Of a stretch of DNA of 8,017 bases, positions 1-5,198 are shown piece by piece. A program made the position numbers and the translations under genes. The DNA comes from Candidatus Rokuibacteriota bacterium (GTDB lineage: Bacteria; Methylomirabilota; Methylomirabilia; Rokubacteriales; CSP1-6). The number at the start of each line of letters is the position of its first letter. Position 1 is the first letter of the stretch. The notes beneath the pieces were generated by a model. The model did not search any database, was not told where the DNA came from, and saw only the letters and a list, made by a program, of their open reading frames with translations. The stretch spans positions 1-8,017 of the forward strand of contig JACQCN010000339.1 in NCBI GenBank assembly GCA_016201575.1, in the 5' to 3' direction.

Positions 1-2
1 AG

Positions 3-1154
3 CCGATCTTCGAGTCGCGCTACGTCGACATCCCCGCCGCCGCCGAGACCTTCTACTACTACGCGGGCTGGTGCACGAAGATCGAGGGCGAGACGATCCC
101 CGTTCCCGGGGACTTCCTGAACTACACGCTCCGCGAGCCCTACGGAGTCTGCGGCATCATCACGCCCTGGAACTTCCCGCTCCTGATGGTCGCGTGGAAG
201 CTCGCGCCCGCGCTGGCCTGCGGCAACACCGCGGTGGTGAAGATCGCCGAGGAGACGCCCCTCACCGGGCTCTGGCTCGGTCAGCTCTGCCAGGAGGCGG
301 GCTTCCCCGACGGCGTCGTCAACATGGTGCCCGGCTTCGGCGAGACGGCGGGCCGCGCGCTCGTCGCCCATGCCGACGTCGACAAGATCTCGTTCACGGG
401 CAGCACCGCCGTCGGCAAGGAGATAATGAGAACAGCAGCGGATACTCTGAAGAAAGTTTCCCTGGAGCTGGGCGGCAAGTCGCCGAACATCGTCTTCGCC
501 GACGCGGATCTGGACGCGGCGGCCAAGGGCGCCTTCAACGCGATCTTCTACGGCAAGGGCGAGGTGTGCGCGGCGGGCTCCCGGCTCTTCGTGGAGTCGA
601 AGGCCCACGACGCGCTCCTGGACAAGCTCGTCGAGCGCACGAAGAAGCTCGAGCCCGGCGACCCGCTGAACCCGAAGACCCGCCTCGGCGCGCTCGTCTC
701 GAAGACCCAGATGGACCGCGTGCTCGGCTACCTGGAGGCCGGCGTCCGCGAGGGCGCGAAGCCCGTGCTCGCGGGCGGGCGCGCGGGCGACCGGGGGTAC
801 TTCGTCAGGCCCGCGATCTTCGACCGGGTCGGCCCGCGCATGAAGATCGCCCAGGAGGAGATCTTCGGCCCCGTACTCTCGACCCTCACCTTCGACGACG
901 TCGACCAGCTCGTCGAGGCGGCCAACAGCAGGGTCTACGGACTCGCCGCCGCCGTGTGGACACGCGACGTCGGCAAGGCCCACCGCCTGGCCCGTCGCCT
1001 CCAGGCCGGCACGGTGTGGATCAACGCCTACAACATGCTCTCGGAGCAGTCGCCGTTCGGCGGCTACAAGCAGTCCGGCTACGGCCGTGAGCTGGGCCGC
1101 CACGGCATCGATCTGTACACGCAGGTCAAGTCGGTGTGGGTCAGCCTCGACTAA
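3..1154 (+). CDS. Aldehyde dehydrogenase family protein (5'-truncated by window edge)
   Basis: NAD(P)-dependent oxidation of an aldehyde to a carboxylic acid in the cytoplasm; the substrate cannot be told from sequence. The frame is open from base 3 to the TAA at 1152-1154, giving 383 residues. Family proteins are usually near 490, so about the first 100 are outside the window. Visible motifs in order are TPWNFP with the catalytic-site Asn (codon 171), the cofactor-binding FTGST, LELGGKSPN with the general-base Glu (codon 465), GEVCAAGSR with the nucleophilic Cys (codon 567), EEIFGPVL and SPFGGYKQSGYGRELG. All key residues are present, so the enzyme should be active. GEVC at the nucleophile instead of the commoner GQVC is a minor variant. 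A stretch at 423-461 uses AT-rich codons (ATA, AGA, ACA, ACT, AAA, GTT) unlike the rest of the gene. The family call is very secure; a specific name such as phenylacetaldehyde or betaine aldehyde dehydrogenase would be a guess. Confidence 0.96.
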   Translation, partial: PIFESRYVDIPAAAETFYYYAGWCTKIEGETIPVPGDFLNYTLREPYGVCGIITPWNFPLLMVAWKLAPALACGNTAVVKIAEETPLTGLWLGQLCQEAGFPDGVVNMVPGFGETAGRALVAHADVDKISFTGSTAVGKEIMRTAADTLKKVSLELGGKSPNIVFADADLDAAAKGAFNAIFYGKGEVCAAGSRLFVESKAHDALLDKLVERTKKLEPGDPLNPKTRLGALVSKTQMDRVLGYLEAGVREGAKPVLAGGRAGDRGYFVRPAIFDRVGPRMKIAQEEIFGPVLSTLTFDDVDQLVEAANSRVYGLAAAVWTRDVGKAHRLARRLQAGTVWINAYNMLSEQSPFGGYKQSGYGRELGRHGIDLYTQVKSVWVSLD

Positions 1155-1164
1155 GCTGCATTCT

Positions 1165-1267
1165 GCTTATCCGGTTGACTCCCAACGACCCCATGGGCGG
1201 GCCTGGCCATGCGGCACGAGCTCACTTCCCACGACCGGTTGTATGCTTCGGAGTCAACCGGATATGC
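1165..1267. repeat. Inverted repeat, 18 bp arms with one mismatch, 67-bp spacer
   Basis: Left arm 1165-1182 contains tatccggttgactcc (1168-1182). Right arm 1250-1267 contains its exact reverse complement at 1250-1264. After one mismatch (1167/1265) two more bases pair. A third, shorter copy of ccggttg at 1235-1241 can pair instead with caaccgg at 1255-1261 (13-nt loop), so two mutually exclusive RNA hairpins are possible. The repeat fills most of the gap between the aldehyde dehydrogenase stop and the DUF1326 start. It could be a pair of operator half-sites, a regulatory leader or a small degenerate mobile element. The repeat itself is certain; its function is unknown. Confidence 0.75.
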
Positions 1268-1300
1268 ACAACGCGGCTAACGCTGGCAAAGGAGGTGGCG

Positions 1301-1927
1301 ATGACCGCGACCTGGCGCCTCAAGGGCAAGTGGATCAAGAACTGCAACTGCGCGGCCGGCTGTCCGTGCGACTTCTGGGCGCCGCCGACCCACGGCGGGT
1401 GCGAGGGCATGCTCGCCATGCAGGTCGACGAGGGCCACTTCGGCAAGACCCCGATGAAGGGCGTCAAGTTCGCCCTGCAGTACCGCTGGCCCGGCCCCTT
1501 GCACGAGGGTAACGGCACCGTCCAGCCGATCCTCGACGCGCGCACGTCGGCCGCGCAGCGGGACGCGGTCCTCCGCATCGTCAGCGGGCAGGCCGGGAAC
1601 CCCTGGTTCGAGGTGGTCGCTTCGCTGGTCACGACCGTCCTCGAGCCGAAGGTCGCCCCCATCGAGTTCAAGCACGACCTGCGCCGGCGGCGGGCCCGCG
1701 TGGTCATTCCCGGCATCCTCGAGACGACGACGGAGCCCATCAAGAACCTGGCCACCGGCGCCCCGCACGTCATCGACGTCGTGCTCCCGCGCGGCATGGA
1801 GTACCGGACGGCGGCGGTGGGCCAGGCGGTGGTGAACCGGGGAATGGGAACGATCAGCTACGACTGGCCCGGCAGCCACAGCTCGCTGGCCCACGTCGAG
1901 CAGACGCAGGCGGGCCTGAAGCGGTAG
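1301..1927 (+). CDS. DUF1326 domain-containing protein
   Basis: A 208-residue protein matching the DUF1326 pattern: an opening strand WRLKGKW followed by a tight cysteine cluster, C15-N-C17-A-A-G-C21-P-C23, with C34 after it. The family has no settled function; the cluster suggests metal or redox chemistry, which is inference. No signal peptide or membrane segment is visible, so it is probably cytoplasmic. The ATG at 1301 is chosen because a full AAAGGAGGT Shine-Dalgarno ends 5 nt before it and the conserved domain starts immediately. The frame is open further upstream to 1136, but that would overlap the aldehyde dehydrogenase and give an unconserved leader. The gene sits 146 bp after the dehydrogenase, behind the inverted repeat, and ends 3 nt from the convergent PHP gene. 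The family call rests on the motif and length. Confidence 0.85.
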   Translation: MTATWRLKGKWIKNCNCAAGCPCDFWAPPTHGGCEGMLAMQVDEGHFGKTPMKGVKFALQYRWPGPLHEGNGTVQPILDARTSAAQRDAVLRIVSGQAGNPWFEVVASLVTTVLEPKVAPIEFKHDLRRRRARVVIPGILETTTEPIKNLATGAPHVIDVVLPRGMEYRTAAVGQAVVNRGMGTISYDWPGSHSSLAHVEQTQAGLKR

Positions 1928-1930
1928 CGG

Positions 1931-2494
1931 TCAGGCGCCGTCGCGCGAGGCGAAGCCGAGGCGGAAATCGCCGGCCTTGATGGCGCGGATGATCGCGTCC
2001 CGGTCGCGTCGCGCCTCCACCTCGATCCAGGCCCGCCCCCAGTGCGCCTCCCGGTGCGAGTCGTCCGTGGCGATCCGCGCGAGCCGGAGGGCGTCGGTGT
2101 CGTAGAGGGGGCGGTAGTGGCCGGTGTCCGTGACCTCCACCGCGTCGATCCGCAGCCCGGCGTCGGTGATCACGCCGACCCGCCGCGCCGCCTCGTCGAG
2201 CGTGAGGCTGTAGCGGGCGGGGTGGTTCAGGACGTGCAGCACCTCCCGGTCGCCGTACACGCGCCCCACGTGCTGGGAGAGCGGCGTGTAGTCGATCTCG
2301 ATCCCGCGGAAGAGCAGCAGCCGCGAGGGCAGCGTCGCGAGCGCGCGCCAGTAGTGCGGCGGCACCCGGTCGTCGTGGTCGGTGATGGCGAGGAAGTCGT
2401 AGCCGAGCGCCTCGTAGGCGGCCACCACCTGCTCGGCCGAGCGGACGCCGTCCGAGAAGAGGGAGTGGGCGTGGAGGTTACCGCGCAGCCGCAG
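1931..2494 (-). CDS. PHP-domain metal-dependent phosphoesterase, probable CTG start
   Basis: A 187-residue PHP (polymerase and histidinol phosphatase) domain protein, likely hydrolysing a phosphoester with a cluster of bound metal ions; the substrate is unknown. Numbered from the CTG, metal ligands read N-L-H8-A-H10-S..SDG, AITD39-H40-DD, G-I-E66, N-H91-P and T-D-D145-S-H147, a complete set for a short stand-alone PHP protein. The first ATG/GTG/TTG-type codon in frame is GTG at 2428, but starting there would remove the essential HAH motif. The frame is intact upstream, and GGAGG (2502-2506) lies 7 nt before CTG at 2494, so CTG is the best start; a second CTG at 2488 is less well spaced. The start overlaps the end of the deacetylase gene by 17 nt, implying translational coupling. 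The alternative is a sequencing slip or programmed frameshift joining it to the deacetylase. Confidence 0.85.
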   Translation of the reverse strand: MRLRGNLHAHSLFSDGVRSAEQVVAAYEALGYDFLAITDHDDRVPPHYWRALATLPSRLLLFRGIEIDYTPLSQHVGRVYGDREVLHVLNHPARYSLTLDEAARRVGVITDAGLRIDAVEVTDTGHYRPLYDTDALRLARIATDDSHREAHWGRAWIEVEARRDRDAIIRAIKAGDFRLGFASRDGA

Positions 2495-3290
2495 CGGCCT
2501 TCCTCCAGTGAGCGCTGATCTCGGCCAGGGAGGCCACCCACACGCGGGGCGTGTGGCGGACGTGCTCGAGCAGCTCGCGCAGGCAGGCCAGGCGCGAAGG
2601 CCGGCCGATGAGCTGCGGGTGGAACGTGAAGTTCGTCACCCCCCCGGCCTCGTTGATCCCGTCGAACTCCGTGAGCCAGCCCTGCAGCACGGCGCCCGGC
2701 GGCTCCAGGCTCCGCGTTCCCGTGAACAGGAAGTACGGCGCGTCGTCCAGCACCCAGGACACCGGGATCTCGACGAGCGTGGCGCCCTCGACCGGCGGAT
2801 GCAGGTACGGCGTCAGCCGGTCCATGAAGTTGGAGGAGTAGTCGAAGCCGTGCCGCGCGAGGAGCCCGAGCGTATTGGCCGAGAGCTGCCAGGCCGGCGC
2901 GCGGTAGCCGACGGGGCGCCGGCCCGCCAGCTTCGTCAGCGTCTCGAGGCTCTTGACCAGGATGCGCTCCTCCTGGGCCGCGTCCAGCTCGCTCACCCGC
3001 TCGTGCTCGTCTCCGTGACAGCCGATCTCGTGACCGCCGGCGACGATCGCCTTGACCGAGTCGGGATAGTGCTCGGCGACCCAGGCGGGGATGAAGAAGC
3101 TGGCGCGGACGCCCGCGACCTTGAGGAGCTCGAGGATCCGCGGCAGCGCCTCGACGGGCCCGAACCGCCCCTGCGAGAGCGCGACCGGCTCGCGGACGCC
3201 GCGGGCCATCCACAGGGTCTCGGCGTCGAGGTCGAACGTGAACGCGCAGGCCGCCCGCGCGTCTCCCGGCCAGCGCGCGGCGGGGGCCAC
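2478..3290 (-). CDS. Polysaccharide deacetylase family protein (NodB/CE4 homology domain)
   Basis: A 270-residue metal-dependent deacetylase-like enzyme, probably acting on an N-acetylated sugar or a related amide or imide substrate. Visible motifs numbered from the GTG start: TFD20-L-D22-AE (catalytic base and metal ligand), GHEIGCH92-GDEH96 (metal-binding histidines), GYR130-AP, and FTFH224-PQ near the C-terminus. The TFDLDAE and HGDEH forms resemble the PuuE/HpPgdA branch more than classical NodB, so the substrate may not be chitin-like. No signal peptide is seen, suggesting a cytoplasmic enzyme. The GTG at 3290 is chosen because homology begins just after it and it lies 5 nt past the stop of the upstream secreted-protein gene; a longer open frame to 3449 would run through that gene. 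The Shine-Dalgarno is weak, consistent with coupled translation. It overlaps the PHP start by 17 nt. Confidence 0.88.
   Translation of the reverse strand: MAPAARWPGDARAACAFTFDLDAETLWMARGVREPVALSQGRFGPVEALPRILELLKVAGVRASFFIPAWVAEHYPDSVKAIVAGGHEIGCHGDEHERVSELDAAQEERILVKSLETLTKLAGRRPVGYRAPAWQLSANTLGLLARHGFDYSSNFMDRLTPYLHPPVEGATLVEIPVSWVLDDAPYFLFTGTRSLEPPGAVLQGWLTEFDGINEAGGVTNFTFHPQLIGRPSRLACLRELLEHVRHTPRVWVASLAEISAHWRKAAAAAR
2498..2506 (-). promoter_or_regulatory. Shine-Dalgarno GGAGGAAGG for the PHP gene (sets CTG start)
   Basis: On the minus strand GGAGGAAGG lies inside the last codons of the deacetylase gene. Its GGAGG core ends 7 nt before CTG 2494. No ATG, GTG or TTG is in frame at a suitable distance, so this site is the main reason for calling a CTG start. 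Confidence 0.6.
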
Positions 3291-3295
3291 CGCAG

Positions 3296-3751
3296 CTACT
3301 TCGGGGCGCCGGAGGGAGCCGCTCCGCCGCGCGGGGGCACGCTGACGTCCCACACGATGGCGAAGCCGAGCGCGAACGCGCCGGGGGACTCGCGGTAAAA
3401 GGTGTTCACCGGCCCGTCGGGCGGCACCGGCGTGTTCGGCGACGTCCATCCCGCCAGGCCGATCTGGACGGCCGACCGCGGCCCGGTCTGGCGGATCGCG
3501 GTGAAGGGCGGGATGAAGGCCGGGTCGAAGCGCACCCGGATGTTCTCGGGATAGAAGTCGGACTCGCGCGGCCGCGTGATCTCGCGGGCGCCGGGCGGCG
3601 CCACGATCTGGGGCCGGACCACCTGCTCCTCCGGCGGCTTCCCCTTGATCTCGAGCTCTTGCTGCTGCTGGGCCCGGGCGGGAGGCGGCGCCGGCGCGAG
3701 CGCCGCCAGCGCGAGCAGGGCCACGATCGAGTACCGGTAAGTGCGGGTCAT
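3296..3751 (-). CDS. Small secreted protein of unknown function
   Basis: A 151-residue protein I do not recognise. It has a clear Sec signal peptide: a short basic start (MTRTYRY), a hydrophobic run at about residues 8-19, a proline-rich stretch and an ARA cleavage site near residue 27. The mature part opens with QQQQE, is proline-rich, and contains the phrases FYPENIRVRFDPAFIPPF and TFYRESPGAFALGFAIVWDV. It has no cysteine and no further membrane span, so it is probably periplasmic or extracellular. It is first in the leftward operon with the deacetylase and PHP genes. The ATG at 3751 lies 6 nt after a good -10 box, so the mRNA is probably leaderless; no Shine-Dalgarno is present. The gene call is supported by the signal peptide, codon usage and tight packing. 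Confidence 0.8.
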   Translation of the reverse strand: MTRTYRYSIVALLALAALAPAPPPARAQQQQELEIKGKPPEEQVVRPQIVAPPGAREITRPRESDFYPENIRVRFDPAFIPPFTAIRQTGPRSAVQIGLAGWTSPNTPVPPDGPVNTFYRESPGAFALGFAIVWDVSVPPRGGAAPSGAPK

Positions 3752-3757
3752 GCGTTC

Positions 3758-3786
3758 ATATTACTCGAACCGCGGGACGCGACCAA
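3758..3786 (-). promoter_or_regulatory. Promoter of the leftward operon, predicted leaderless start
   Basis: On the minus strand, -35 TTGGTC (3781-3786), a 17-nt spacer and -10 TAATAT (3758-3763, five of six consensus bases). The predicted transcription start, about 7 nt past the -10, falls on the A of the ATG at 3751. It stands out as an AT-rich island in GC-rich DNA. Confidence 0.6.
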
Positions 3787-3796
3787 GCCGCATGTC

Positions 3797-3826
3797 TTGA
3801 CACCCGCGCGCGCCGGCGCCTAGGAT
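3797..3826 (+). promoter_or_regulatory. Promoter of the lipoprotein gene, predicted leaderless start
   Basis: A perfect consensus -35 TTGACA (3797-3802), an 18-nt spacer and -10 TAGGAT (3821-3826). The predicted start lies about 8 nt after the -10, at the ATG of 3834. It is back to back with the leftward promoter, the two -35 boxes being only 10 bp apart, so one bound regulator could affect both. Confidence 0.6.
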
Positions 3827-3833
3827 GCGCGCC

Positions 3834-4412
3834 ATGCGCCGCCTGGTCCTCGTCGCGCTGCTCGTGGCCGGGTGCGCGACCGGCCTCGGCGGGCCGTCCG
3901 CGATGCGCGCGCCGGGGTACCGCGGCGCCGAGGTGCGACGCCCCGCGCTGACCGTGCACCTCGGCTTTGGCCCCGGCGACTTCACGAAGCAGGAGCGGCA
4001 GGAGTTCCCCGAGGTCTACACCACCGCCCTCCTCGACGCGCTCAACGCCCAGGCCGTCGTCCCCGTCGACGTCCAGGTCACGACCGGGAAGCTCGATCGC
4101 GCGGCGGCCGTCGCGCGCGCCCGCGACGTCGGCGCCGACCAGGCCGTGATCGTGGAGGCCACCGCCGGCCGGGGGCTCCGCACCTACTGCCGGAACTCAC
4201 GCCGCATGTTCACCACGCGGGTGACCGGCCTGGTCGCCCGCGTCGACGTCGTGCGCGTCACCGACGGCCAGACGCGGCTCACGGAGCCCGACATCGAGGC
4301 GGGCGACTTCGAGGAGGACTGCGACGCGCCCAAGGAGAGCCGCCGGCTCGGCGCCGACGAGCTGATCGCGGACTCGGTCCGCAAGGTGCTGGCGAAAATG
4401 CTCCGCCCCTAG
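3834..4412 (+). CDS. Putative lipoprotein of unknown function
   Basis: A 192-residue protein beginning with a short lipoprotein signal peptide: basic MRR, a hydrophobic stretch, and the lipobox L10-V-A-G-C14, where Cys14 would be lipidated. The mature part is an alpha/beta-looking domain with no motif I can name. It holds two further cysteines, in RTYCRNSRR and EEDCDAPKES, that could form a disulfide. It probably sits in the outer membrane or periplasmic leaflet. I chose ATG 3834 over ATG 3825 because 3825 lies inside the -10 box of the predicted promoter and the lipoprotein n-region is complete from 3834. No Shine-Dalgarno precedes it, in line with leaderless translation. The gene ends 7 nt from the convergent SRPBCC gene. 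Confidence 0.82.
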   Translation: MRRLVLVALLVAGCATGLGGPSAMRAPGYRGAEVRRPALTVHLGFGPGDFTKQERQEFPEVYTTALLDALNAQAVVPVDVQVTTGKLDRAAAVARARDVGADQAVIVEATAGRGLRTYCRNSRRMFTTRVTGLVARVDVVRVTDGQTRLTEPDIEAGDFEEDCDAPKESRRLGADELIADSVRKVLAKMLRP

Positions 4413-4419
4413 TCTTAGG

Positions 4420-4824
4420 CTAGCGCCGGCGCGTCCGCCGGAGGTACTCCCGCCACGGGGTCCAGTAGTACTGCCGCCACCCCGCCGTGATCCCGGCGCG
4501 CTCCCGCGCGGGGACGTTGGCGTGCACGAGGTCGATCTGGCCTCCGCCGCTGGTCTTGCGGAAGGCCAGGACGAGGATCGAGTCGGGCTCCCGGGCCGGC
4601 CAGTCGCTGCCCCGCCAGGACTGGACGATCAGGCGCTTGGGCACGATCAGCAGGTTCTTCCCCGTGATATAGCCGTCGAAGACGGAGAAGCGCCCGCCCT
4701 CCCGTCGGCTGACCGCGGCCGTGCTGTCGACGGCGGCGGCGTGCCGCTTCGAGTCCAGGTAGATGTCGAAGAGCTCGTCGGGCGTCGCGCGGAACTTCAC
4801 CGTCTGCTGGATCGCCTTCGCCAT
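4420..4824 (-). CDS. SRPBCC domain protein, AHSA1-like
   Basis: A 134-residue single-domain protein of the START/Bet v1-like SRPBCC superfamily, in the subgroup named after the activator of Hsp90 ATPase (AHSA1). Typical pieces are visible in order: an opening strand with FRATPDELFDIYLDSKRHA, FDGYITGKNL, VPKRLIVQSWRGSDWP, and the C-terminal helix GWRQYYWTPWREYL. Members bind hydrophobic ligands or act as chaperone accessories; no specific ligand can be named. It is probably cytoplasmic. The ATG at 4824 is chosen because GGAGGG (4831-4836 on the plus strand as ccctcc) lies 6 nt upstream and the domain starts right after it. The frame stays open to 4950 but that leader is not domain-like. It converges on the lipoprotein gene and diverges from the right-hand operon. 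Confidence 0.88.
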   Translation of the reverse strand: MAKAIQQTVKFRATPDELFDIYLDSKRHAAAVDSTAAVSRREGGRFSVFDGYITGKNLLIVPKRLIVQSWRGSDWPAREPDSILVLAFRKTSGGGQIDLVHANVPARERAGITAGWRQYYWTPWREYLRRTRRR

Positions 4825-4900
4825 GGCTGTCCCTCCTCGTGACCCGGGCCGGTTCGCTTGAGTATCATCCGACGTGTCGCCCACACGGTTCACGAACATT

Positions 4901-4914
4901 TCACACGCCTGTGA
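4901..4914. promoter_or_regulatory. Dyad TCACA-N4-TGTGA in a divergent intergenic region
   Basis: A perfect 5-bp inverted repeat, TCACA-CGCC-TGTGA, lies in the 156-bp gap between the leftward SRPBCC gene (start 4824) and the rightward redoxin operon (start 4981). A smaller palindrome GTTC-AC-GAAC sits at 4888-4897. The arrangement would suit an operator shared by divergent genes. Short arms make chance occurrence possible, and I see no convincing -35/-10 pair in this gap. Confidence 0.3.
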
Positions 4915-4980
4915 CAACTCCCCGCCGTGGCTCCCCCAGGCTGCGGGCATCGGTGGTCATCACGGACGAGGAGGGTGGCG

Positions 4981-5181
4981 ATGGGAACCAGGCGTGGTCG
5001 GTGGGCGCGGGGCGTGGGAGTCGTGCTGGCGGGAGCGGCGCTGGCGGTCGGGGGCTGCTCCCAGGGGATGATGGGCGAGAAGACGATGATGGACAAGGAG
5101 ACGATGAAGGGCGACACCATGAAGGACAAGGAGATGAAGGACAAGGAGATGAAGGACAAGGAGATGATGGAGAAGAAATAG
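4981..5181 (+). CDS. Small MXKDX pentapeptide-repeat lipoprotein
   Basis: A 66-residue protein: basic start (MGTRRGRWARG), hydrophobic segment, lipobox V23-G-G-C26, then a tail built almost only of Met, Lys, Asp, Glu, Gly and Thr. From residue 37 methionine recurs every five residues (37, 42, 47, 52, 57, 62), with MKDKE repeated exactly three times. This matches the described family of small signal-bearing proteins with MXKDX repeats, whose function is unknown. After processing about 40 highly charged residues would project from the membrane; methionine-rich tails can bind copper or scavenge oxidants, which is inference. ATG 4981 follows GGAGGG (4970-4975) by 5 nt, and a longer in-frame start at 4927 would destroy the lipoprotein signal. 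It is the first gene of the operon; its TAG is 2 nt before the first possible ATG (5184) of the selenoprotein gene. Confidence 0.85.
   Translation: MGTRRGRWARGVGVVLAGAALAVGGCSQGMMGEKTMMDKETMKGDTMKDKEMKDKEMKDKEMMEKK
5089..5178 (+). repeat. Tandem 15-bp repeat inside the MXKDX gene, six units
   Basis: Six consecutive 15-bp units occupy 5089-5178. The three at 5119-5133, 5134-5148 and 5149-5163 are identical (atgaaggacaaggag) and the flanking units are degenerate. Each encodes a pentapeptide beginning with Met. Perfect DNA identity of neighbouring units points to recent duplication or slippage, so copy number may vary between strains. Confidence 0.9.
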
Positions 5182-5198
5182 CGATGCGGAGGCCGGAC

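Noticed and set aside
1165..1300. Integron attC site
   Set aside because: The inverted repeat suggested it, but I could not find the required RYYYAAC and GTTRRRY core pairs in the right positions and there is no integrase in the window.
3291..3449. An N-terminal extension of the deacetylase to 3449
   Set aside because: The extra residues are Arg/Ala-rich shadow sequence antiparallel in character to real protein and lie inside the upstream secreted-protein gene. Homology begins just after GTG 3290.
4426..4441. Intrinsic terminator between the convergent lipoprotein and SRPBCC genes
   Set aside because: CCGGCG-CGTC-CGCCGG is a perfect hairpin, but no T-run follows on either strand and it lies within the last Arg codons of the SRPBCC gene. 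It could slow polymerase but is not a convincing terminator.
4861..4866. A -10 box (GATACT, minus strand) for the SRPBCC gene
   Set aside because: It matches four of six consensus bases, but no acceptable -35 lies 16-18 nt upstream.
5089..5178. CRISPR-like array
   Set aside because: The 15-bp units are contiguous without spacers and encode an in-frame pentapeptide repeat.
4839..5198. A long N-terminal extension of the redoxin frame back to 4839
   Set aside because: It runs in another frame through the MXKDX lipoprotein gene, and its low-complexity Gly/Asp/Glu sequence is a shadow of the 15-bp repeats. The signal peptide starts at 5199 or 5184.
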